DNA of 16,898 nucleotides from the NCBI GenBank assembly GCA_002495735.1, contig DAGM01000026.1:25532-42429 (forward strand), read 5' to 3'. Position 1 is the first letter of the stretch. Every line of letters begins with the position of its first letter. Below, piece after piece: positions 6,303 to 14,026 of the stretch. This stretch comes from Euryarchaeota archaeon UBA54. Its GTDB lineage: Archaea; Thermoplasmatota; Poseidoniia; Poseidoniales; Thalassarchaeaceae. Position numbers and translations under genes: made by a program. The notes below the pieces were generated by a model. The model had not been told where the DNA came from and ran no database searches. It saw only the letters and a list, made by a program, of their open reading frames with translations.

Positions 6303-6308
6303 ATAAGC
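6303..6308 (-). promoter_or_regulatory. Putative TATA-like element of tRNA-Val
   Basis: GCTTAT on the minus strand lies 29-34 nt upstream of the tRNA-Val 5' end, almost the same distance as the GCTTAT before tRNA-Ser. It is within a 10-mer CGCTTATTGC that also occurs on the minus strand at 329-320. The intergenic stretch 6275-6373 must also contain the divergent promoter of the Trx-CcdA gene, for which I see no clear box. Confidence 0.4.
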
Positions 6309-6373
6309 GTGATGACTCGTCTCGAGAGCACAACTCCCGCCGGAATCAAAAGTCGACCCTAATTCGGCATTCC

Positions 6374-7819
6374 ATGGTAGCAGGCTTAGACTTCGATGTT
6401 CTGCGCCAGAAAGAGACTTGGCGAGCATTCGGTGTTGGCGCAGTCTTGTTTTGCATCATAGGATATTCGTCCTTGGCACTATTCGGTCTCTCAGCATCTG
6501 CGTATGGGGTATCCGACGACATCGAACTGGTGCCTGACTTCGAAGTCGCTACGATGAACAGGACTGGAATCGATGACGTCATCGCCGACGATTCGGGGAT
6601 GATTCGTCTGTCCGACCTACGCGGAAGTGTGGTCATTCTGGACTTCATGGCAGTGGACTGCTCGAATTGCCACTACGTCCAGACACATATAGACCATAAT
6701 CTCGAGAATTGGCAGACACTCGAAGGGCCATACGAGGTATTGGTCCTGTCAATTGGATCCTGGTATGGCTACGAGACTTTCGAAGACATCAATGCGACCT
6801 TTGGGGAGTCGGGCTCCGACAAGCACATGCCGTGGCCGGTCGCCAACGGTGGTACTGATGTCGTGATTCTCGAAGATGGCGCCACAGGCGATCTAGTCGA
6901 GTACTACTCTGCCCAAGCCATCCCGCTGGTGATTGTGGTCGACCATGAAGGGTACGTCGTCGCCAAAGAGAATACCGGGACACCTCTCGATGGATGGTCG
7001 TCCTTCGATTCGGCTGTTGCAAACGCAAATGCTGGCGAAGCTGATAGTCTCCGATTCGGCATTGAGAAGGCAGATCGATCACTCTCCGGAGTCTTCGTGA
7101 TTGGCCTGTTCTTGGGCGTACTGGTCTACTTCTCTCCTTGTGCCTTCCCAGTGCTCCCCTCTTTCATCGCTTACTACCTCAACCTCGGGATGAGAGAGGA
7201 CGAACTGCAAGAAGCTGGCAAACTCTCTGGCAGCATGCCCAAGCCCTTCGAGGTCGGTGGCTATGCTGCTCTGGGTCAATTGACCTTCTTTGGTGCGGTC
7301 GGAGCTGTCATCTTCGGACTTGACGGGATCATTGATCTCTCGGGAGTGCTACATGACATCGCGATTGGTATCGCATTGCTGTTGGTAATCCTCGGAGTAC
7401 TCATGTTGCTCGGCTGGACCTCGCACTTGCTGAACTGGGTCCAAGGTGTGCTCGACCGCTATCAGACCACGGAGATGGATGAGCAATTCACACCTAGACG
7501 CAACATGTACCTGTGGGGCATAGGCTACAGTGCGGCCTCGGTAGATTGCACCGCTGCGGCGGTCTTCCCGTTCGTCGCTTGGCTCGCTGTAGTCGGCAAC
7601 GGTGCCTTCGCGTTCGGGATGGCGGGACTCATTCTTTCCGTCACTATGCTGATGATAACCGTGACAGTTCTAGTCAGCCTCGGTCGGCAGTCGATGCTCG
7701 ACTTCCTGCGACGCTCTACAGGGATAGTCAAGGCCACTGGTGCGTGGATGATGATGTTCGCTGGAATTGGTCTGCTAGTCTATCTGACACAACCCGAAAT
7801 CGTAGTAGGTTTGCTATGA
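6374..7819 (+). CDS. Membrane thiol-disulfide protein: thioredoxin-like domain fused to CcdA/DsbD transmembrane domain
   Basis: The 481-residue protein has a signal-anchor helix (about 19-45), then an extracytoplasmic TlpA/redoxin-like domain (about 50-215) with active site Cys96-x2-Cys99 (DCSNC) and cis-proline Pro184 in AIPLV. A CcdA/DsbD-type membrane domain (about 238-481) follows, with the signature SPCAFPVLPSF (Cys256) and the partner Cys392 in SVDCTAA, both within hydrophobic helices. In DsbD/CcdA these two cysteines shuttle electrons from cytoplasmic thioredoxin outward; here the acceptor domain is built into the same chain, at the N-terminus rather than the C-terminus as in DsbD. The likely role is reducing extracytoplasmic disulfides, for example in cytochrome maturation, but no cytochrome gene is near. 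PiT follows 37 nt downstream. Confidence 0.85.
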   Translation: MVAGLDFDVLRQKETWRAFGVGAVLFCIIGYSSLALFGLSASAYGVSDDIELVPDFEVATMNRTGIDDVIADDSGMIRLSDLRGSVVILDFMAVDCSNCHYVQTHIDHNLENWQTLEGPYEVLVLSIGSWYGYETFEDINATFGESGSDKHMPWPVANGGTDVVILEDGATGDLVEYYSAQAIPLVIVVDHEGYVVAKENTGTPLDGWSSFDSAVANANAGEADSLRFGIEKADRSLSGVFVIGLFLGVLVYFSPCAFPVLPSFIAYYLNLGMREDELQEAGKLSGSMPKPFEVGGYAALGQLTFFGAVGAVIFGLDGIIDLSGVLHDIAIGIALLLVILGVLMLLGWTSHLLNWVQGVLDRYQTTEMDEQFTPRRNMYLWGIGYSAASVDCTAAAVFPFVAWLAVVGNGAFAFGMAGLILSVTMLMITVTVLVSLGRQSMLDFLRRSTGIVKATGAWMMMFAGIGLLVYLTQPEIVVGLL

Positions 7820-7856
7820 GCAGAAGTCAAGTACCATCAGCGATGCGCGCGAATCA

Positions 7857-9983
7857 ATGGAACCTCTGATGGGGCTCGTTCTGTTCGTCACGATTTTGGT
7901 TTGCGCATATCTTGCGTGGAATATCGGTGCCAACGATGTCGCGAATGCGATGGGAACATCTGTCGGCTCTCGCGCGCTGACGCTTAAGCAAGCAGTAATC
8001 ATCGCTGCCATCTTTGAGTTCATAGGTGCTTTTTTTGCTGGAGATGCAGTTACAGACACAGTTCGCAAGGGAATCTTAGTTGTTGATTTCGACAATCAGG
8101 CCCTAGTTGACGCGATTTCGAATGACCTAATGTATGGCTTCATCGCTGCCATGATGGCAGCGGCGGCCTGGCTAACTATTGCCACGAGATACGGACTACC
8201 GGTTTCGACTACTCACAGTATCATCGGTGGAATCGTCGGTGTCGGGTTAGTCATGGAGGTTCAGCATGAAACCTCCCTCATCGACTGGGCGGTGGTCGAG
8301 AAGGTCGCTATGTCATGGGTTGCTAGCCCAGTGATGGGGGGCCTATTCGCATTCTTCACCTTCTGGGTCATCAGAGAGACTATTCTCGATACATCTGATC
8401 CTGAAGCGCGCGCGCGCTGGATGGCCCCGATACTTTCTATCCCTACGTTCTTCGTGCTTGGCCTCGCACTGCAGTTCAAAGCTCTGAAGGGTTTCTTCGC
8501 AAAGGCCCAGGATAATGACTGGATTGAGAACAAGTACGACTGGTTGCCAGTCAAGGAGAATGGTTCTTGGAACCCGATGATGGATAATGCATGGTTCCCA
8601 ATCAACAGCCTCATCCTAGCAGGAATAGTTTCTATCATCGCTGCAGTGGCTCTGGCCTACATCCTGAGAAACTACGACTTCAAGGGAGAGAAGGAGGGTT
8701 TTCATGGTGTCGAGAGGATATTTGTCTGGTTGCAAGTCATCGCCGCTGCCTACGTCGCCTTCGCTCACGGAGCAAATGACCGATCCAATGCCATAGGCCC
8801 TATGGCCGCTGTTTACCAAGTTCTTTCGACCGGTGGGCAAATTGAAGCAGTGGCTGATGTACCGACTTGGCTCGTTCTTCTGGGAAGCGTCGGGATAGCC
8901 GTCGGTGTGGTCACCTGGGGATGGAGAGTGATGGAAACGATAGGAAGAAAGATCACTGACATCACACCTACTCGTGGCTTCGCAGCGACATTTGGTGCTG
9001 CAACGACTGTCTTGATCTTCTCCATGCCCTTCCTCGCTGTCCCCGTCTCCACCACCCACACTCTCGTAGGCGCAGTAGTGGGGGTAGGGCTAGCAGGGGG
9101 TGCAAAGGCCGTCGACTTCAGGGTCTTCGGCAAGATTATCGCCTCCTGGCTGGCGAGTCTTCCGGCTGCAGGATTTGGTTCAATAGTGATCTACGTAGCC
9201 ATCAGCTCGGATCCCATCAAGATGCTCATTGTAATACCCATCACACTCGCTATGGTGCTCTATGTGATTTGGTCCACTCGCGATGGAGAGGTGTTTGTCG
9301 ATGACGCCTTGGCCGATGCAGGAGGCGATATAGAGAAGGGGGCTTCAACCTACTTCGAGTTGTTCCATACACACGCCGTGGCTGTCGAGGACACGGTCAA
9401 CCATATGCTGGAAGCAGTGAACAACGCAGCGGACGGAAAGGATCCGAGTGAAGCCATCGAGGCGACAATATCGGCTGAATTGAACGCTGACAATGTGAAG
9501 AATGATTTGAGAAGGAGGGTCGGTTCAGGCAAGTGGAATCTGCTGATGAGGTCTGATGATTTCTACCACATGTTAGCTCGTCAAGATCGCATTGCCGACT
9601 ATGCCCAAAACGTCGCCGAACAACTCTCCTTCAGACCTCTCTACGACAATGCGGAGGCCAAAACCCTGCTCAAGGAAATGGCACAAGCAGTCGCCAAGAC
9701 CGCGGCTACCTACGAGGACACTGTCGAAGCGCTGCGTGACTTGACGCTTTCCGGATACACTAGGGCCGGCCGAGAGAAGCTTGGAGGACTGATTGACGAT
9801 GTCAATCTGGCTGAGCACGAGTCTGACTTGGTCGAGAGTCGGGCCGCTGGGTTCGTGTTCAGCATCGGCGGGGACGATCCACTGGCTGCTGTACACATGT
9901 ACCGAGTCCTACAACGTCTCGACGATGTATCCAATGCATGCGAGACCGCGGCAAACGCCTTCCTGCCGATGGTGTACAACTGA
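7857..9983 (+). CDS. PiT-family phosphate permease fused to DUF47/PhoU-like domain
   Basis: This 708-residue protein imports inorganic phosphate through an integral membrane permease coupled to protons or cations. The two inverted PiT halves are evident: GANDVANAMGT (24-34) with VSTTHSIIG (116-124), and HGANDRSNAIGP (304-315) with VSTTHTLVG (397-405). Between them (about 215-248) is a hydrophilic loop. After the last helix (about 455-473), residues about 495-708 are helical and charged (FELFHTHAVAVEDTVNHML; DFYHMLARQDRIADYAQNV; LQRLDDVSNACE), resembling DUF47, the PhoU-like 'Pit accessory protein' normally encoded by a separate neighbouring gene. The fusion makes the protein about 200 residues longer than a standard PiT. 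The start is ATG 7857; GTG and TTG alternatives were not needed. The stop TGA abuts the convergent PAP2 stop. Confidence 0.92.
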   Translation: MEPLMGLVLFVTILVCAYLAWNIGANDVANAMGTSVGSRALTLKQAVIIAAIFEFIGAFFAGDAVTDTVRKGILVVDFDNQALVDAISNDLMYGFIAAMMAAAAWLTIATRYGLPVSTTHSIIGGIVGVGLVMEVQHETSLIDWAVVEKVAMSWVASPVMGGLFAFFTFWVIRETILDTSDPEARARWMAPILSIPTFFVLGLALQFKALKGFFAKAQDNDWIENKYDWLPVKENGSWNPMMDNAWFPINSLILAGIVSIIAAVALAYILRNYDFKGEKEGFHGVERIFVWLQVIAAAYVAFAHGANDRSNAIGPMAAVYQVLSTGGQIEAVADVPTWLVLLGSVGIAVGVVTWGWRVMETIGRKITDITPTRGFAATFGAATTVLIFSMPFLAVPVSTTHTLVGAVVGVGLAGGAKAVDFRVFGKIIASWLASLPAAGFGSIVIYVAISSDPIKMLIVIPITLAMVLYVIWSTRDGEVFVDDALADAGGDIEKGASTYFELFHTHAVAVEDTVNHMLEAVNNAADGKDPSEAIEATISAELNADNVKNDLRRRVGSGKWNLLMRSDDFYHMLARQDRIADYAQNVAEQLSFRPLYDNAEAKTLLKEMAQAVAKTAATYEDTVEALRDLTLSGYTRAGREKLGGLIDDVNLAEHESDLVESRAAGFVFSIGGDDPLAAVHMYRVLQRLDDVSNACETAANAFLPMVYN

Positions 9984-10802
9984 TCAGGCCCATCCGGCGT
10001 CCTCTGCAATCTGCCCAGGTGACTGGCGCTCTGCGAGCCCCAGCGCATACTCGAACAGTTTCCACACCAGCATGGCCGTGGCAAGCCCGGTTGCCAGATC
10101 GAACAGATAGTGCTGCTTGGTCGTCAGGATACTTACGCACAACAGCACATACTCAACCCACAGCAAGACCAGGAAGACCTTTGCGAGAGGCTTTTCCCCA
10201 TGTTCTCGATTGACCCAGAAAGTCATCAGTCTAGCAAGCAGGTAAGAGTGGACTATGTGCAGGCTCGGCCATGCGTTCCAAGGATTATCAGAGAAGTGAA
10301 TAAAACTGAACAAAGAGGTTTCAATTCCACTTAGAGAATCCAAATCAAGTTGATCTCTTAGGTCAATCTCAGCCGGGAAGAAAAGGAAGAAGAAGGTGCA
10401 GAAAAGAGTAACGAGGATTAGTCCTTGCATTGCCAGAATCAGTTCAGCCCTTCCCCTATCGTCCCTAGGACTGATTATGAGCGTGGCAGGATAGAACAGG
10501 TATAGAGCAGCATATGGGACAATCATCCAGTTGACTACGGGAATCTCGCGGTCCAGCCAAATCTCCGGGTCCCAAACCGTACTGAGGTAATGTTCTGCGA
10601 TGTTGTTTGAGCCGAAGTAGGGGACAGCGACGCACAGCATGCCGAAGAGGAACATCTCGATTGGGAACCAGTATCCGCCCATCATCTCACGGCGTGACCA
10701 CGTCGAACGCCAGAACCCCCTCCAAGGCATCACAAGAGAGTGAATGCGAGTGGGGGGCGACTCATCCATGAGGCCCCGATGTGAGTAGGGCAAATGAATC
10801 AC
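9984..10802 (-). CDS. PAP2-superfamily membrane phosphatase/phosphotransferase
   Basis: The polytopic protein of 272 residues has helices around 48-63, 88-110, 122-143, 207-227 and 235-255. Two of the acid phosphatase motifs are clear: WPSLHIVHS with His182 and TTKQHYLFDLATG with His231 and Asp235. The TxQHYxxD form resembles the PAP2_3 subgroup (AUR1/sphingomyelin-synthase-like), whose members hydrolyse or transfer lipid phosphate head groups. The N-terminal KxxxxxxRP motif of bacterial PAP2 is not seen. GTG 10802-10800 overlaps the symporter stop as GTGA; ATG 10769-10767 (11 residues shorter) is an alternative. It is the third gene of the proline cluster and the substrate is unknown; a role in archaeal lipid synthesis or recycling is only a guess. 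Confidence 0.8.
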   Translation of the reverse strand: MIHLPYSHRGLMDESPPTRIHSLVMPWRGFWRSTWSRREMMGGYWFPIEMFLFGMLCVAVPYFGSNNIAEHYLSTVWDPEIWLDREIPVVNWMIVPYAALYLFYPATLIISPRDDRGRAELILAMQGLILVTLFCTFFFLFFPAEIDLRDQLDLDSLSGIETSLFSFIHFSDNPWNAWPSLHIVHSYLLARLMTFWVNREHGEKPLAKVFLVLLWVEYVLLCVSILTTKQHYLFDLATGLATAMLVWKLFEYALGLAERQSPGQIAEDAGWA

Positions 10803-12274
10803 TCGACTTCGTCAGGCAGAGCATATGAGCCTGCCACCGTTACTGTGGCCGAGCCGATGATGGCTGAGACGAATGGCCACAAGTTCGTCAGACCACCATC
10901 GGATGCAGGAATTGCGCCCCCTGTTGGATGAATCAGGTACATGTAGAACTGGGAGTCCGCAGGAGGTTCAATCATCCCGTACACTGCTACCGATGCCAGA
11001 CCCGCCAAGCATCCGAGTAAGGCACCTCTCGATGACACCCCTCCCCAGAGGGTCAATAGGATCGGGGCAACCGTTGCTGCGGCTAACATGTCTGCGAACA
11101 GGAAGATTCCGAATACGCTCCAGGCGTTGAACTGGAATCCGAGTATTGTAGGCCCTGTTGCAAGATATATTGCCAGCGGAATCATAGCCACTGTAACAAT
11201 CCGCGAATATACGATACTCATCCTCCCGTCCGTAATATCCCTGGACACAGACGCTACTATGGCGTTCTGCAGTGTGTCGGTACTCGAGCATACCAGTGAG
11301 ACTACCAGAACAATGAAGGCGGCTACAATCAAGCTGCTAGTGCCATCAACTAGGTAGAAGAAAGCAATGGATGGGTCGGACACACCCCCCTGGCCAGCAG
11401 CCACAGTACCTAAGATGCCCATCACGAAAACTAGGGGGAAGACCATGACTGCAGCTAGGAGAGCCCCTCTCTGTAGGGCTTCGTCATCCTCTGAGGCGTA
11501 GGCTCGCTGCCAATTACCCTGAGAGAACATCTCTGCGGCGGTAATGGCGACTACCAAGGCCAGTCCCGACTTTAACGAGCCCATGTAGCTCATGCTACCG
11601 TGAGACCAAGTCGCGTCGAACCCATCGGGATTGTATGCCTTGGCGTCATCGATCAGCTGCCCCATGTCGGCTCCGAACAAGAAGAGTAGTAGAGTTGTGA
11701 CGAGCAGGGCGATAGCCAAGGCCTGAACCCTGTCAGTGGCCAAAGAGGCTGGTAGACCACCGTACGCGGTGTAGGCTGCAGTGACGACCCCGACCAGAAT
11801 CATTGGGATTAGCGGCTTGATGCCTACCAATTCATCCATTACCTTGCCGATGGCGGTGAATTCTGCGAATAGGAAGGTGAACATGTAGAGAATAGAAATC
11901 AGACCCACATAGATCTGCATTCTTCTTCCCAAACGTAATCTGACATAGTCTGCCAAGGTGACCCCGTCTGGCAGGCTGTCTCTGATCTTAGGCCCCACAT
12001 AAGCAAGAAGTAGGAACGGTGTCGAGGAGGAGACTGCGTACCCCATCACGTCCCAGAAGCCGCCGTAGTATGCGACCTCTGAAGGCCCTAGTAACACCCA
12101 GACTCCCATTCCAGAAGCGAAGAGGCTCAGGCCGATCCTCTGCCAGCCCTGAGTGCCTCGGGCTGAAAGATAGGTATCATCGTCGATCTCATAATCCGTT
12201 GCAGCCTTGTAGGCGACATAGGCGAAAATGCCAAGAGTTCCTAGCAGCAGTGCGTAGGAGAATAGTGTGTCCAT
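10799..12274 (-). CDS. Sodium:solute symporter (SSF family), probable proline transporter
   Basis: This 491-residue protein has about 13 hydrophobic helices, the usual SSF size. Family features are LSLFASGMGVWVLLGPSE (48-65) in helix 1-2, FTAIGKVMDELVG, the TAAYTAYGGLPASLATDRVQ segment (165-184), NWQRAYAS (254-261), and SSTDTLQNAIVASVSRDI (330-347), whose Ser/Thr pair lies where SSF proteins bind the second sodium. The start ATG 12274-12272 overlaps the preceding P5C dehydrogenase stop as TGATG, so translation is likely coupled. That coupling is the main reason to propose proline (PutP-like) as substrate; sequence alone supports only an organic solute, and other amino or organic acids are possible. 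An upstream TTG at 12277 adds one residue. Confidence 0.88.
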   Translation of the reverse strand: MDTLFSYALLLGTLGIFAYVAYKAATDYEIDDDTYLSARGTQGWQRIGLSLFASGMGVWVLLGPSEVAYYGGFWDVMGYAVSSSTPFLLLAYVGPKIRDSLPDGVTLADYVRLRLGRRMQIYVGLISILYMFTFLFAEFTAIGKVMDELVGIKPLIPMILVGVVTAAYTAYGGLPASLATDRVQALAIALLVTTLLLFLFGADMGQLIDDAKAYNPDGFDATWSHGSMSYMGSLKSGLALVVAITAAEMFSQGNWQRAYASEDDEALQRGALLAAVMVFPLVFVMGILGTVAAGQGGVSDPSIAFFYLVDGTSSLIVAAFIVLVVSLVCSSTDTLQNAIVASVSRDITDGRMSIVYSRIVTVAMIPLAIYLATGPTILGFQFNAWSVFGIFLFADMLAAATVAPILLTLWGGVSSRGALLGCLAGLASVAVYGMIEPPADSQFYMYLIHPTGGAIPASDGGLTNLWPFVSAIIGSATVTVAGSYALPDEVE

Positions 12275-13893
12275 CAATCCTCACCCATGAACGGGTAACT
12301 CCAGTCCTGTGGGATATCGATTGCACGCTTTACTGAGCGTGGGCTAATCCAGCGGAGCAGGTTCAGAGGGCCGCCTGCCTTGTCATTGGTGCCGCTGGCC
12401 CGTGCCCCGCCGAACGGCTGCTGGCCGACGACTGCCCCGGTCGGCTTGTCGTTGATGTAGAAGTTCCCGGCTGTGAAGCGAAGAGCGTTGAACGCCTTCT
12501 GTATATTGGACTCGTCACTGGAGAAAATCGAGCCAGTGAGGGCGTACGGGGATGCCTCGTCGCACATCTTCAGGACGTTATCGAAGTCATCGTCGTCGTA
12601 CACGAACACGGTGAGTACCGGTCCGAATATCTCCTCGACCATGGTCTCCGAGGTCGAGTTGGTGGTGACGATGATTGTCGGCTCAATGAACCATCCCGTG
12701 CTGTCATCCGAGCCACCTCCGACGATAATCTGGCAGCAGTCGCGACCCCGGGAGCGCTCGATGTAGCCTGTAATCTTGTCAAAGGCGCGCTGGTCTATCA
12801 CAGCGGTCATGAAGTTCGTGAAATCTCTCGCATCGCCTATCTTAATCTTGCCAATCTCTGCACACAGGTCATCCGAGATGGCGTTCCAGACGGATTGTGG
12901 GATGTAGGCGCGACTGGCTGCGCTGCACTTCTGTCCCTGGAACTCGAAAGCCCCACGTAGAAGCGCGACAAGTAGACCCTGGCGGTCACAGTCGGGGTGA
13001 GCGACAACGAAGTCCTTGCCTCCAGTCTCGCCGACTATCCGAGGGTATGACCGAAGATTGGGAAGGGCTAGACCAATTTCTTGCCACAGTCCCTGGAAGG
13101 TGGCAGTCGATCCGGTGAAATGAAGTCCGGCGAAATCAGGATTTGCCAGAGCGATTTCGGTGATTTCGGCGCCCGATCCGGGCAGGAAGTTGATGACTCC
13201 GGCCGGCAGGCCTGCCTCCATCATCAGCTGCATCAGGACGTAGTTTGAGTGGTATGAATTCCGGCTTGGTTTCCATACTGCGGTGCAGCCAACTATCGCT
13301 GGCGCACTGGGTAGATTTCCAGCGATGCTGGTGAAATTGAAGGGTGTGATTGCAAGAACAAAGCCTTCGAGAGGTCTAATCTCAGTCGAGTTCTGGACGC
13401 CCTCAGGAGAGATGAGTGGCTGGAAGTCATCGTGGAAGCTGCGCGCGTAGTGGCAGTTGAAGCGCCAGAAGTCGATGAGTTCGCAAACCGCGTCTACCTC
13501 CGCTTGGAAGGCTGTCTTGGACTGGTTCAGCATCGTCGCTGCGTTGACTCTCATGCGCCAGTCGCCTGCCAGTAATTCTGCACAGCGCTCGAACACGGCA
13601 CAACGGCCCTCAAGTCCGAGTTCAATCCAGTCCTGTTGGGCCTGTACTGCCGCGTCGCAGGCAGCTTCCATCTCGGCCCTTCCTGCCAGATGCACATTTG
13701 CGATGATGTGCCCGTGATCATGAGGGATGACCTGAGTGGCGGTGACCTCGGTATAGACCTCCTCGCCATTGATGATGCATGGTATCTCAATAACCTCGCT
13801 CATCTGCCGGTCCATCTCTGCATGTAGCAGCGCCCTCTCCTCGGAGCCGGGAGCGTATCCGAGAATCGGTTCGTTATCGGGATGTCCCGCCAT
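12274..13893 (-). CDS. pruA: Delta-1-pyrroline-5-carboxylate dehydrogenase (ALDH4-like)
   Basis: The enzyme oxidises glutamate-5-semialdehyde/P5C to glutamate with NAD+, the second step of proline catabolism. At 539 residues it matches the single-domain form related to animal and fungal ALDH4A1 (TIGR01236 type) rather than bacterial PutA. Evidence: AITPFNFTSIAGNLP (181-195), WKPS with Lys208, catalytic base Glu289 in GETGGKD, nucleophile Cys323 in GQKCSAASR, EEIFGPVL, and the long family signature NFYINDKPTG followed by QQPFGGARASGTNDK. The N-terminal NEPILGYAPGSEER also matches ALDH4, which fixes the start at ATG 13893. It heads the operon with the symporter and PAP2 genes. A proline dehydrogenase is not present in this window. 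Confidence 0.95.
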   Translation of the reverse strand: MAGHPDNEPILGYAPGSEERALLHAEMDRQMSEVIEIPCIINGEEVYTEVTATQVIPHDHGHIIANVHLAGRAEMEAACDAAVQAQQDWIELGLEGRCAVFERCAELLAGDWRMRVNAATMLNQSKTAFQAEVDAVCELIDFWRFNCHYARSFHDDFQPLISPEGVQNSTEIRPLEGFVLAITPFNFTSIAGNLPSAPAIVGCTAVWKPSRNSYHSNYVLMQLMMEAGLPAGVINFLPGSGAEITEIALANPDFAGLHFTGSTATFQGLWQEIGLALPNLRSYPRIVGETGGKDFVVAHPDCDRQGLLVALLRGAFEFQGQKCSAASRAYIPQSVWNAISDDLCAEIGKIKIGDARDFTNFMTAVIDQRAFDKITGYIERSRGRDCCQIIVGGGSDDSTGWFIEPTIIVTTNSTSETMVEEIFGPVLTVFVYDDDDFDNVLKMCDEASPYALTGSIFSSDESNIQKAFNALRFTAGNFYINDKPTGAVVGQQPFGGARASGTNDKAGGPLNLLRWISPRSVKRAIDIPQDWSYPFMGED

Positions 13894-14026
13894 GGCTGCG
13901 GGTCAATCAAGTTGGCTTTGATGATTGCGAATCCCACTCTAAGATTCCATCTAACATTATTACGATTAAGAATTCAGAAGAATCCTAGGATTTTTTCTCC
14001 CACCAATTCTTTTTCCCCTCAGTTCA
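13894..14026 (-). promoter_or_regulatory. AT-rich promoter region of the P5C dehydrogenase operon
   Basis: This is the longest gene-free stretch in the window. On the minus strand it contains the AT-rich sequence TTCTTAATCGTAATAATG (about 13973-13956), a plausible TATA region 65-80 nt before the start codon. It also contains a 6-bp inverted repeat CAATCA / TGATTG (13904-13909 and 13922-13927) 11-34 nt before the ATG. The poly-T/C tract at 13989-14018 lies on the plus strand and so is purine-rich in minus-strand transcripts. TATA and operator assignments are inference. Confidence 0.35.

Noticed and set aside
5637..6428. Long minus-strand reading frame of 263 codons
   Set aside because: It lies opposite deoC and runs through tRNA-Val; the composition is Ser/Arg/Pro-rich shadow coding with no recognisable domain.
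8407..8418. GCGCGCGC run as a regulatory or Z-DNA element
   Set aside because: It lies within the PiT coding sequence and encodes Glu-Ala-Arg-Ala-Arg; codon choice explains it.
13989..14018. T-rich tract as a terminator
   Set aside because: The T runs are on the plus strand, where no gene precedes them. Minus-strand transcripts of purA and the four-cysteine gene read purines here, so it cannot act as a U-tract terminator for them.
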